Shown here piece after piece: positions 20,056-31,104 of a stretch of DNA of 64,000 bases. This stretch comes from Cordilura impudica. Its lineage: Eukaryota; Arthropoda; Insecta; Diptera; Scathophagidae. The stretch lies in contig OY821517.1 of NCBI GenBank assembly GCA_963682025.1, positions 293,337,670-293,401,669 on the forward strand, read 5' to 3'. Under the pieces are notes generated by a model. It saw nothing but the letters and a program-made list of their open reading frames with translations, searched no databases and was not told the origin of the DNA. Position 1 is the first letter of the stretch, and every line of letters begins with the position of its first letter. The position numbers and the translations under genes are program-made.

Positions 20056-22316
20056 AAACAAGTGTTAAATTCGGCTGGGCCGAATCTTTTATACCCTCAA
20101 CCTCAATATTACAACCAATATTGGGTACGGCTACCACTTTAAAACTGTTGTCGGTACCGAAATTTAAATTTCTTATACCAATTAAATCTAAAGTTAATTG
20201 CTTTTCTTGTTGGCCTGTTTCTATTATAATTCCCTATTATAAAAAACAATGATCGTGTCTTCTTTAGAAAGAATTCGTCACTATTTGAAAAATGGCATTA
20301 TTTTACTTTTACTACAGTTGAAAACCCCAAATGAAATTCATTATATAATGCCAGCATTGTAACACCCAAAGTTTGATCGCTATATGAAAGTTTTGGGATA
20401 ATTCATGATAATTCAAAAAAAAAAAAAAAATCAACTGATTGTTGGCTAAATATTTCCAGATATTAATTTTCATTTTTCATTTTCCATTTTTAATTTTTCG
20501 TATTTAATTTTTCAATTATCATTTTTCATTTTTCAGTTTCCATTTTCCATTTTTAATATTCAATTTTCATTTTTCATTTTTCATATTCAATTTTCCATTT
20601 TTAATTGTCCATTTTTCATTTTTCAAATTTCATTTTCAAAACTCCGTTTATCATTTTTCATTTTTACTCTTTATTTTTCAATTTTTATTTTTTAATTTTC
20701 CATTTTTCATTTTTCGTTTTTCATTTTTCAATTTTCATTTTCCATTTTTATTTTTCATTTTTAAATTTTCAATTTTCATTTTTCATTCTCCATTTTCTAT
20801 TTTCCATGTTTAGTTCTTCGTTTTTCATTTTTGGTTTTTCATTTTTCAATTATCATTTTTCATTTTTCATTTTTCATTTTCCATTTTCCATTATTCGTAT
20901 TTCTTTTTTCATTTTTAATTTTCCAAATTCCGTTTTTAATTTTTAATATTTCGTTTTTCAATTTTAGTTTTTCGTTTTTCATTTTTCAAATTTCATTTTT
21001 CATTTTCCATTTTTCATTTTTCAATTTTCGTTTTTCAATTTTCAATTTTCATTTTCCATTTTTATTTTTTCATTTTCTATTTTCCATTTTTCATTTTCCA
21101 TTTTTCATTTTTCAGTTATTATTTTCCATTTGCCATTTTTCATTTTCTATTTTCCATTTTCCCTTTTTTCATTTTTCATTTTTCATTTTCCATTTTCAAT
21201 TTCCCATTTTCCATTTTCCATTCTCCATTTTTCATTTTCTATTTTCCATTTTTCATTTTCCATTCTCCATTTTTCATTTTCAATTTTCCATCTTTCATTT
21301 TTAATTTCCATTTTTCATTTTCCATTTTCCATTTTCCATTTTCCAATTTTAATTTTCCATTGTCCACTCTCCCCTTTTTCATTCTCTATTTTCCATGATA
21401 CATATTCCGTTTTTCATTTTTCATTCTCCATTTATCATTTTCCATTTTCCATTTTTCAATTTCTATTTTCCATTCTTCAGTTTTCATTTTCCAATTTTAA
21501 TTTTCCATTGTTCATTTTTCATTTTCCGTTTTTCATATTTCATTTTCCATTTTCCATTTTCAATTTTCCATTTTCCATTTTCCATTCTCCATTTTTCATT
21601 TTCAATTTTCATTTCATTTTTCATTTTCCGTTTTTCATTTTCCATTTTCCATTTTCCAATTTTAATTTTCCATTGCCCATTCTCCCCTTTTTTTATTTTC
21701 TATTTTCCATTTTACATTTTCCGTTTGTCATTTTCCATTTTCTGTTTTTAATTTTTCATTTTCCATTTTTCTTTTTCATTTTTCCTTTCAGATTGGCGAT
21801 TTTTTTTATTATAACGTGATAACGATAAAAAACAACATGTGGCAATACTGCTAACATAGCTCATGGTAGTTGTATTTGTGTTGGTATGATTGCATCATTT
21901 TTTTGTGGTTTTTTTGAACTGTGAATGTTGTACAACTATTATGTTAACCACTAAAATATTACAATAAACACACTGGGTTTTATGTTTTTTTTTAAGGTAT
22001 CTACATATTTTTGCTCGTCTCTAAGCGCAATGATGCCCGATTTAGCCCATTTTCAATACCAATCTGCTGGGAATTATGGCAAATGATACTATTGTAACCT
22101 TACCAAGGAAGATGTTTTTTTTTTTTTTTTTTTTTGTGAATGAGCGTGATTTCAACAGACAGACGGACAGACGGACATCGCTATATCGACTCGAGCTGTG
22201 ATAAGGATCAAGAATATACATATATACTTTATGGCGTCGGAAATTAGTTTTTCGATGCGTTACAAACGGAATGACAAACCTATATATACCATCTGCCCCT
22301 GAGGTGTGGAGGGTAT
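20056..22316 (+). repeat. R1 copy with internal satellite
   Basis: Opens with TTAAATTCGGCTGGGCCGAA and ATACCCTCAACC, and closes with CAGACGGACATCGCTATATC, GAATGACAAACC and GTGGAGGGTATAACA. A 1.3 kb simple-sequence array sits in its middle. No gene. Confidence 0.7.
20460..21795 (+). repeat. TTTTCATTTTYCA satellite-like array
   Basis: More than 1.3 kb of irregular 6-8 base units (TTTTCA, TTTTCC, TTTTTAA). Long stop-free frames here are Phe/Ser/Ile/His low-complexity artefacts of the repeat and are not genes. Confidence 0.9.
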
Positions 22317-23075
22317 AACAAGTAAGAAAATTTTAGTCGGTCTAGAGCAACTATACGATACCCTATACCATGCTGTTAAAAACCCTATCTCTTTGGTGCA
22401 ACTTATTAGAAAATAAGCATAAACCAAATTTGAGTGGCATTGTTAATAATTTTTTTGCCTTCGAATAGATAAAAGTTCTTATCGGATGATGATATGGGGA
22501 CTAGGTCGAAAAATGGACCGATCCTGACCTTATTTGCTAAGGTGACTTTTTATTTGCAAAAATATATACAAACCAAATGTGAGAAAATCTGTGCAATATT
22601 ATTGTCTTTTGATAGATTTAATTGAAGATCGGGAATCAGCTTCATGTGGGGGCTATGACTAAGAATTGTCCTATAGGGTTTTATTTTTGGACTACTGATA
22701 AATGGATGTAATAAACATACACAAACCCAATTTGGCCGAGATCTAAGTCGATCTCATAGGGGTCATTTGTATGAGGACTTATGTCTGACCATCAACCGAT
22801 TTTCACCAATTTAAACAGCGTTCATCATATACTAAAGTTTGTCAAAATATATTCATATTTACGACCTGTAGTTTGATTTCAAGATTTACATGGACACACA
22901 GGCGGACAGGCGGGCGGACGGACATAGCTAAATCGACACAAAGTCAGGGTATAAAGAACGTAAATACCTAAAATTTTTGCTAAGTATCTTTTTAATTTTT
23001 AATATCATTCTAAAAAATTTAGCCATTATAATTTGATATTTAGCCTTTTTTGTATCTTAGTGTGGAGGGTATTAA
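22317..23075 (+). repeat. Repeat R4, copy a
   Basis: Starts CAAGTAAGAAAATTTTAGTC, a decayed form of the palindrome AGTCGGTCTAGACCGACT, then GATACCCTATACCATGC. Has ACATGGACACACAGGCGGAC and GGCGGACGGACATAGC inside; the usual closing GTGGTATAGGGTAT is eroded. A reversed R1 start remnant follows at 23078-23105. Confidence 0.65.
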
Positions 23076-23194
23076 ATTTTCGAGGCACCCGAAGTTAACA
23101 CTCTTAATTTTAGTTAATATATTTTTTGTTAAACCCTAAAATATTATTGAATATTTTATTATACACTCCTCACTGATATGCTGATTCCAAAAAT

Positions 23195-23625
23195 AGATAA
23201 TGTTCACACGGACAGCAAGATTCGCGGTTCGCTCTCTCATTCACGGTTCGCGCCCGAATCATGACTGAATCTACATGATTCGCCATACAAAATTTTGAGA
23301 GCGAATCTGCTTGGTTCAAAATGAACCTAGTTGTCAACCTAGTAACATTTAGTGTCAGCTCCAAGTTTGATAAGGAATTATCGCTAGATTATCTGAAATA
23401 GCTGTCAAAAATATATAAACAAAGAAAAAGCAAAAAATTAATTTGTGCAATAAAATAAATAGAAACATTTAAAAAATAAAAAGTATGTATTTAAAGTGCA
23501 GAAGAATGTCTTCAAATATTTACACAAAAAAAATAAACGTCAAAATGAAACAAGAACACTCGTCTGAACACCAAGGTTCACAATCATAATTCAGAGAGCG
23601 AATCATTTTGCCGTCTGAAAATGCT
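23195..23625. mobile_element. Possible TIR element
   Basis: TGTTCACACGGACAGCAAGA near 23207 pairs imperfectly with the reverse complement of TTTTGCCGTCTGAAAATG near 23607, and TTCGCTCTCT/AGAGAGCGAA dyads lie just inside each end. No gene and no clear target duplication. Confidence 0.35.
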
Positions 23626-23779
23626 ATAACGCTATACGTACACATATGGTTAATTATCGCTCATACGTCTACGTATTAATGTTGGGAAATTCATAAAGTC
23701 ATTGTTGATATTTTTTACCATCTCTGAGGCATTGCATCCGAATTGTGGACTAACTATTTAGGCTTGCTAGATCCAAAAA

Positions 23780-24160
23780 TGTTATATGGCGAACATAAAT
23801 TTCGAAGACTAAGCGTCGTAGAGAAAAATAGTTGAAATTTTTGGCGGGGAGAATAATATCGCTTTGAACTCGAAAAATAAGTGCTGAAGAGCAAAATTGT
23901 TAACATTGTGCACCCCCTGCTACAGCATCCCATATGAATTAAGGGGCAGCCATTTTTTGGGTTGCCAAATCGAAAAACTTAAAATTTTTACTTATATCTT
24001 GAAAACTAAACATAATAGAGCAAACTGCACAAGCTGCAATATCTCATATGAATTGAGCGGTAACAAGTTTTAGGATTGTGAAACCGAAAAAACGTAATAA
24101 TTTGGATGGGAACATAAAATCGCTTATATCTCGAAAACTAAGCGTTGTAAAGCAATTGGC
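23780..24160 (+). repeat. Imperfect tandem repeats, ~120-200 bp spacing
   Basis: The phrase TATATCTYGAAAACTAARCRT recurs in variants near 23800, 23990 and 24125, with CATATGAATT in between. Non-coding. Confidence 0.45.
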
Positions 24161-24439
24161 TATAAAAATGCTTTTGTTAAAAAAGCTTTTGTTAAAAAAG
24201 TATTTTTATAATTTTTCTACAAACGCCTTAGGCGCATTACAACTAACTAGTATCAAATATTTTAGCAAATATTTCACCCCAGCAATCTTTAAAAACTCAA
24301 AAATTTGTTTAAACTAGCAGAACCTGTCAAACGTTGGTTCGCCCTAATCTAATAGTAAATAAATAGTTTTTTGTGCGGATTTAAAATATTCTGATAAAAT
24401 AAAATATTTTTTTTAAGAATAAGTTAAATTTTTTATTAT

Positions 24440-25762
24440 TATGCCCTCCAGACCACTGTGTAGAGGGTATATATCAGTTTTTAATTCCGTTTGCAACGGA
24501 TCGAAATAAAAGCCAGACTCTAAAACCATATATTTTCCTGATCCCTGTAACAAGGGAAGTTTTCTAGCGATTAGCGCCTGTCCGTCTGTCTGTGGAAATC
24601 ACGATCACACCCTCAAAAACTTGCTAGACTTTTTATATTTTCCACAAAATTGTTTATGAACATCTCGAAGGCGTTGCTATTTAAAATCTTCCAAATTGGT
24701 TCAAAGGATGATGAGATACGAATAAAAATTAAAAAAAAACTCTTGAAAAAATGAAAATGTTCCACGTGTTTGTTCTTTTTCTTTAGATATATGTATGTTG
24801 TAATTCTTCTTATTATTATAGTGGCTGTAGTTGTAGCATTTGCTTTATGAGGCTGTATTAACCTAAGGAAGTATTACCACATATTTTTTTCCGATATCCC
24901 GATATAAGAAAGAAAATGGTCAATATGAAAGCAAATAAATATAATCTATAAAAAGCATATTTATTTATGAAAGAGCCTTTCTTGAAATATTAGCTTTTCT
25001 TCAAAAGTAAATTCTTTGAACACACTTTTTTAAAGTACCCTTTTTTAAGATATTACCCTTATTTAAAAAAGTACCTTATTTGAAAAGTACATTTTCTTAA
25101 TAAGTACTTTTTTTGAAAAAGTTCGTTTAATTAATTACCTTTTAAAAAAACTACCCTTCCTTAAATCAAGTAAATTTACTTAAAAAATTATTATTTTTTA
25201 AGTATCCCTTTCTCAGGAACTACCCTTTTTTAAAAAAGTATCCTTTTTTTAAAAAGTATCCTTTTTTAAAAAGTACCTTTTTTTTCAAAAAGAACTCTTT
25301 ACTAATAAACTACTCTTTATTTTAAAAAGTACCTTTTTTTTCAAATTATATTTTTTAATGTACAAAGGGTACGTTAAAGCACCCTTTTGAAAAGTAACCT
25401 TTTTTAGAAAAAATATTTTTTTAAGAACCCTTTTCTAAAAATTACCTTGTTTTGAAAAGTAGCTTTTCTTGAAAAACTAAATTTAAAAATATATTTTTTC
25501 TAAAAAAGTACCATTTAAAAAAAAGTACCTTTTTAAAAAAAGTACCTTTCTTAAATAAAAAATTATAATAAAACTGAGCAACAAGAAAAGCAATTAACTT
25601 CAAAATTAATTGGTATTCAAATTTAAAGTTTCAGTATCGGCAGCAGTTTTAAAGTGGTAGCCGTACCCAACATTGGTTGAATTGAATTTATGATGCAAAT
25701 GGATGGTAACAAAGATTCGGAACAGCCGCATTTAACACTCTTACTTGTTTTTTATTTATTTT
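24440..25762 (-). repeat. R1 copy, reverse orientation, with internal minisatellite
   Basis: Left end GTAGAGGGTATATATCAG and GTCCGTCTGTCTGTGG; right end GATTCGGAACAGCCGCATTT and AACACTCTTACTTG, the reversed R1 opening hairpin. Its middle holds a GTACC/TTTTTT minisatellite. Confidence 0.7.
24985..25560. repeat. AAAAAGTACC-TTTTTT minisatellite
   Basis: About 25-30 degenerate units of AAAAAAGTACCCTTTTTT spaced 17-22 bases, each nearly self-complementary. Non-coding. Confidence 0.75.
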
Positions 25763-26221
25763 TGCTTTTTGTATATTTGCTTGAAAAATTATTTTAGGGC
25801 AAATTATTTTTGTTTAAATTTTTAGGGTGAGGAATTTTTTGCTTTCATGCAAATAATTTAAAGGTAAAAAATTATTTCTTGGAAATTCTTTTGCTATTTA
25901 CGTAAATTTTTTCGTTGAGTGTTATTTGCCTTGAATTTTTTTTGTGTGGAATTTTTTGAATTTTTTTTTTTTTTTTTTTTGTAAAATTTTGGGGAAAGTT
26001 ATATTTGACTAAAAATTTGTACTTCGGAAACTTTTAAGTTGATGAGTTTTTTCGTACGATTTCTTTTCCGAGTAAAAAATGACTGGGAATTACGTCCCAT
26101 AAAATGAAAATTTTGTTGAGAATTAGTTATTCGAAAAATTTAGTTTCGCCTGAATTTTTTATTTCTGTACAATTATATTGGCCTGAAATACATCTATTAA
26201 GGCAGCATATATTTGATTCCT
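25763..26221. other. AT-rich spacer
   Basis: Recurrent GGAATTTTTT and poly-T tracts; no gene seen. Confidence 0.4.
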
Positions 26222-26306
26222 CCACGCCAGTGTACAGAGGGTATACATAAGTTTCTCATTCAGTTTGTAGTAGTTATAAAAAAACAATATGGACCCAATA
26301 ATATTG

Positions 26307-26690
26307 ACTAGCGGATTCCAACCCTCGATATTCGAGTGCAAATTCTAGGAAGTTTTATTTTTTCATTAAATAAAGACCCTAAAGATATGCTAATCAATTA
26401 TAGCCAATTCACAAACCAACACAAAAAACAAACTCATTTTCATTACAAACATATTAATAAATTTAATAAACACATACATAACATTGTATAATTTTATGCA
26501 TGTGTTAGTAGCAACTTTAAATGCAATTTACTCAAAATAAAGGAAAAAATTTTAAAATATGTAAATCTGCAAAATGGCTAAAGAGAAATACTTTTCAAAT
26601 AATATACGTTTGATCAAAATCGGGATAAAACGGTAGAACAAAACATCGGTCACAAGAAATCGCCTAGCCTATTAATATTATAGATATACA
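26307..26690 (+). repeat. Repeat R2, copy a (~385 bp)
   Basis: Starts ACTAGCGGATTCCAACCCTC with a CTCGA.. ..TCGAG hairpin, then TGCAAATTCTAGGAAGTTT, a central TTTTATGCATGTGTTAGTAG and the end CCTAGCCTATTAATATTATA. Other copies, all in the same orientation: 38220, 53549 and 63417. No gene. Confidence 0.75.
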
Positions 26691-28127
26691 TTAGGGTGGC
26701 CCTTCGTTATATGGAGGGGAAAAAAGTGTTCGAATTTAAAGTCTCACCCCCCTAGAAATATGTGATTAACAAAAAAATTTAGAGGTGCCTCAACGCGACT
26801 GAAAGTTTCAAGTGTGTTTATTTGGGAAAAATATGACCTTTTTTCAGATTTTACGAAAATTTCATGCTACAGTTTAATTTTTTTGATAAGTTGTTAAAAT
26901 TAGAAAAAATTTAGCAGTATTTGCAAAATATTTGGAGTCATTTGTGGCGCCAAGTCCAAATGGGCTAATGACGTTAAATTATAAAATCATCATAATCATC
27001 AAATCATAAAAATAGGTAAAATATAGCACAATTTTATTTCCCAACCCACAGTAAGGGTTTCATCTAGTTTACTAGAACAATTTATTTATTTCAATATGCC
27101 AAAATTCATAATTTGGCCTCGGCAAGGAATGGGCTAACGTTGTTCGATTTATTCCAAATTTTTAGCATGTAAGTCTTGTACATTTGGCTATTATATTTAA
27201 AGCATCACATTTAGAAATTCAGGAGCACTTACAAAATATTTGATTTTTTTAATAAATTGTCTTTCATTAGCTTGGGGTCATATGCGACCCCAAGTTCAAA
27301 AGGGTTAATGGGGTGACATTATTTTTTCAGAAACCCTAGGCTATTAAGATAAAATATAACATTTTAAAGTAGAAAACTGATAAATTTTTGATACAAAGTA
27401 TTTAGAAAGAGTACGTTTACTGAATATTTCACAAAAAACAAATTTTCCTCGAAATCCGTAAAAAAAATTCTTTGTAAAAAAAAAAAATATGGCAGAGGAA
27501 TTTACTTAAAACTCCACACAGTTAATCCCTAACATATATTTAACAAAACTTTGAAGTGCCAGGTCCATTTTTTAATATTTTGTCTAAGAAAATTTTTAAA
27601 ACTTAAAAAAGGAGTTTTCAAAATGTTATTAAAAAATTTTTCCATCTTTATATAGCAATAGATTAACAACATGGTAATAAAACAATACTTCATATCTGAT
27701 TACTTATAGATATAGAGACCAAAAAAAAATTATGGCTTTAATCAATTTGTTAAAGTTGAAAAAATGTTCATCACATTTCATGACCTAGAGTTTTTTTGGC
27801 ACAAAAGTGGTCTGGGGCATTTGTTATTTCTTGGCGAGCTTTTACTCGATTTTGAAGTTATATAGCTTTTTGAAAAGATAATTTAGTATTGATATCATAT
27901 AACGACTTGTCGAAAAAATTAAACTATAGGACGAAATTTACGTAAAATCTGAAATAAGTCATATTTTCCCATAATAACACACTTGAAATATTCAGTCGTG
28001 TTGAGGCACATCTAAATTTTTTTTCATTAACCCAAAACTTTGTAATTCTCAGTTTTTTTGCTAATCGCATATTTCTAGGGGGTGAGACCGAGAGTTTGAA
28101 CACTATTTTTATTAAGGGCCACCCTAA
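26691..28127. mobile_element. Element R3: TTAGGGTGG-ended deletion derivative of the giant palindrome
   Basis: TTAGGGTGGCCCTT at 26691 is inverted at 28114-28127. The first ~200 bases pair with the last ~250 (shared CTAGAAATATG, TTCAAGTGTGTTTA, CAGATTTTACG). The block from about 27100 to 28127 matches, in the same orientation, the right arm of the 44172-47568 palindrome (shared GGTCATATG.GACCCCAA, AACCCTAGGCT, AAGTGGTCTGGGGCATTTG). So R3 is a smaller relative. No coding frame remains. Confidence 0.7.
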
Positions 28128-28322
28128 CATACATATATATATATTCGTGAGTCGTGTAACAAGCGGAGTTGATATAGGGATGTCCATCTGTCCGTCTGTA
28201 GAAATAACGATTACGCCCTCAATATGTCAGCTGGGCTGCCAATATTTAGTGAAAATCATTCAATAATATCCTACGCAGGTTGCTGGTCGGTTTAATAAGT
28301 CCCGAGATAACAATGAAAAAGT

Positions 28323-29022
28323 AAAACAAGTAAGAAAATTATAGTCGGTCTAGACCGACTATACGATATCTTATACCATGCCAGATTTAGAAAATAAGCA
28401 TAAACCAAATTTGAGTGGCATTGTTATTAACTGTTTTGCCTTCGGATATGAAAAAGTTCACATCGGATGCTATATTTATATGGGGAGTAGGTCGAAAAAT
28501 GGACCGATCCCGACTATATAAGATCATTTATTTTTTGCAAAAACATACAAAAACCAAATGTGTGTAATATTTTTGTTTTTGATAGATTTAAGTGAAGATC
28601 GGGAATTAGCTTCATATGACTAACAATTTTCCTTACGGTTTATTTTTGGACTAATGATAAATGGATGTAATAAACATACACAAACCTAATTTGACCAAAA
28701 TCTATACAATAATTTTGATATGATGACAATTTAAGTAAATCTAATTGGGGTCATTTGTATGGGGAGATCTGAACATATTTTCACCAATTTCAATAGCCTT
28801 CATCGTATGGCCGATAGAAGCTAAATTTCATCCAAATATATTTATATTTGCATGTACACACGGACGGACGGACAGACGGACATCGTTAAATCGACTTAGA
28901 AAGTGATTCTGAGTCTATCGGTATAATAAAAGATGGGTCTAAGTCAAATATTTTTGGTAGTTACAAACATGAGCACAAAGTCATTCATTATACCCTGACC
29001 ACAGAGTGGTATAGGGTATAAT
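28323..29022 (+). repeat. Repeat R4, copy b
   Basis: Complete by its ends: AGTCGGTCTAGACCGACT palindrome near 28343-28360, ATACGATATCTTATACCATG, GGACGGACGGACAGACGG, and the close CATTATACCCTGACCACAGA then GTGGTATAGGGTATAAT. Confidence 0.75.
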
Positions 29023-29519
29023 AAAAATGAAACTAATATACTTAGAATGTAAATTTTTTAGAAGCATAAAAACAGAATTCTTAGAAATTGAAAATTTTTT
29101 AGAAAAAATCCCCGAAATTTTAGCCCGCGGCAGTCCTAAATAAAAAATATTTCCGTAAAAAATAAATAGGAACCGAAATTGTTTTAGAAAAAACGTGCTA
29201 TTTTATAGCCAATATAACTTTCGGGCTATGCTTTTTCCCGAAAAAACTGCTGACAAATATCTATATATACAAATATCTCCGGTGCTTAATTAGTTTAAAA
29301 GTCATTGCACATATCAAATTGAGTCTTATGGTCCATGTTAAGGCATACGTTATTTTATGAGATATTTCCATTTTTTTTTTTTTTTCAAAAAACTACAACG
29401 AAAACGCCATATCTTAAATTGGTTCATAATAGGTTAAAGAATTTCTATGTTTTTTGTACCAACTGTAAGTCACTGAAATAAGCATTCAAATTATATATAT
29501 TGCTCAAATACGATACTAA
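29023..29519. other. AT-rich spacer
   Basis: No gene or repeat recognised. Confidence 0.4.
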
Positions 29520-29991
29520 GTCGCAGTTCACACACGACGATTTTAGTTGCGCAATTCTTGAGTTTATAGATGTTTGCGGTGAGGGGAATAAAAAGGGAAA
29601 AATAATTGCCGGTTCTCGGCTATTTCAAGCAATTCTCTCATTCGCTTTTTTTTTTTGTTTGAATATTTGACATTTCTTTTCATTCGGTGTTTCGCTTCTT
29701 TTTGTGAATAATTCGTAATTATTGTTTACTTTATTAAAATGGCGTTTAAATGGAATCGGGACTTAACTGAAAAATTAATAACTTTGGTTGAGGAAAACCA
29801 TTGCATTTATTATGTTAAATGCAAAGAATATTTGGATCGGGACTAGAGCACAAATGTCAATTATAAGAAAATAAAAGCAAAACAAAACAGTAAAATTGCC
29901 GAAGAAATTGCCGTGTGTGGACATAAAAGCAAGTTCAAAAGAGAATTGCCAAAAAGTTGTGCAATAAAAATTGCCTTGTGTGACCCCCGAC
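29520..29991 (+). mobile_element. PIF/Harbinger-like small element with a MADF-domain fragment
   Basis: The left end GTCGCAGTTCACACACGACG and the reverse complement of the right end, GTCGGGGGTCACACAAGGCA, form ~50 bp imperfect inverted repeats. TAA flanks both sides (29517-29519 and 29992-29994), the TWA duplication typical of PIF/Harbinger. The 472 bp element holds a leader and a MADF/Myb-like ORF fragment, the kind of accessory DNA-binding protein Harbinger elements encode beside the transposase. The transposase itself is gone. Confidence 0.75.
29739..29940 (+). pseudogene. MADF-domain (Myb/SANT-like) protein fragment
   Basis: ATG at 29739 gives MAFKWNRDLTEKLITLVEEN, then HCIYYVKCKEYLDRD, a stop TAG at 29844-29846, and a same-frame continuation VNYKKIKAKQNSKIAEEIAV. 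The W..DLTEKLI.LVEE..C.Y.......Y.DRD pattern is that of the first two helices of MADF domains, which bind DNA near transposon ends or promoters. The third helix is lost at a junction with terminal repeat sequence, so the fragment cannot be functional as it stands. Confidence 0.65.
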
Positions 29992-30640
29992 TAAGTAACA
30001 AAGTTATATAGAAATCAATGTCAAGATTTTGGAGGTCCATAACTCGGAAAATATGGCCTGCCGGGAAAAAAATTTTTGTTCTAAATCACTCCAAATCATT
30101 TAATTTTAACATAACTTTTTACTTTTTCAAAAGTATTAGCATAGGGTACATTTTTGAGTCCATAGTTACCCACTTTCAGTTATTACTAGTTTTTATTGTA
30201 CTATACTAAATCTTTCCTTTCATGTTTAAATTGAAGCAGATAAAAATATTTAACAATTTGTTTTTTCTTAATTAATATCTGGACATTTTACTGATATAAG
30301 GCAAAATTGCCAAAAAATTAAAACACAAAACTAATTTGAATTTATTTTTTTTGAAATATCGCCTAATTTTGAAGCTCTTAAAACAATGCAAAGTATGATC
30401 CCATACCTTGACCTTGAGCATTCTAATGGCGGCTGTTATAAAAAAAAAGCAATTCTCTTTGATTTCTTATGAGACCAAAATTTTTTTATATAGAAGTTAT
30501 AATAAATAATAGTCAAAAAAGAAAAACTGTTAACTTTAAATTAAGATGGCATTTGCCAGTATTGTTTATAATATTGGATGTAAGACTCGTGTATCAAAGA
30601 TTCGGCACATCCGAATTTAACACTCTTTAATTGTTTTTTA
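29992..30640. other. Spacer ending in a reversed R1 start
   Basis: 30585-30625 shows ATCAAAGATTCGGCACATCC then GAATTTAACACTC, the R1 opening in reverse. The rest is not recognised; no gene. Confidence 0.5.
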
Positions 30641-30815
30641 ATGTTTTCTTAGAGCAAAATTTTTTTTGGTATGAATTTTTTTTAATTATATATTTTTCGT
30701 ATTTGTAAATTTCACAATTTATTTTTTAAATTCTGATACAAACAATTTTGTATTGCATGAAAAAACTCATTTGTGTTGTTATCAAGTGCCAACAATTTCA
30801 TTATCTTTTTGGTAA

Positions 30816-30818
<3 letters not shown>

Positions 30819-30856
<38 letters not shown>
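30819..30856 (+). repeat. (TC)n microsatellite, ~19 units
   Basis: Uninterrupted TC dinucleotides. Confidence 0.98.
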
Positions 30857-30859
<3 letters not shown>

Positions 30860-31104
30860 AAAAATAAATCAAGTTCAAGTTTAATGCAATTCAACCAATG
30901 AAATTTATTTAAAAAATGTTTTACATTCATATAAATAATGGCGAAGGTAACGCAGACACCACTGTGTTCTTTAAATAGTTTAATTAATAAAAAAATTGTC
31001 ATTTTAATGATAAATATGTTAATGAACTGCAATTTCGTTTTAACCCTTGTGGGTTTATTTCTTTTGTGGAATTGGTAAATTTTTATTTAATAACAGATTT
31101 GGTT

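Larger units (their letters stand above)
26222..28322 (-). repeat. R1 copy, reverse, split by R2 and R3
   Basis: Left part 26222-26306 (CTCCACGCCAGTGTACAGAG, GGGTATACATAAGTTT); right part 28128-28322 (GGAGTTGATATAGGGATGTC, CATCTGTCCGTCTGTAG). The middle is occupied by R2 copy a and element R3. Confidence 0.6.

Noticed and set aside
20605..21819. Long open frames rich in Phe, His, Ser and Ile
   Set aside because: They are products of the TTTTCA-type array; every frame is low complexity and no start context or domain is present.
24985..25560. CRISPR-like array
   Set aside because: Units are degenerate, spaced without unique spacers of constant length, and the sequence is eukaryotic.
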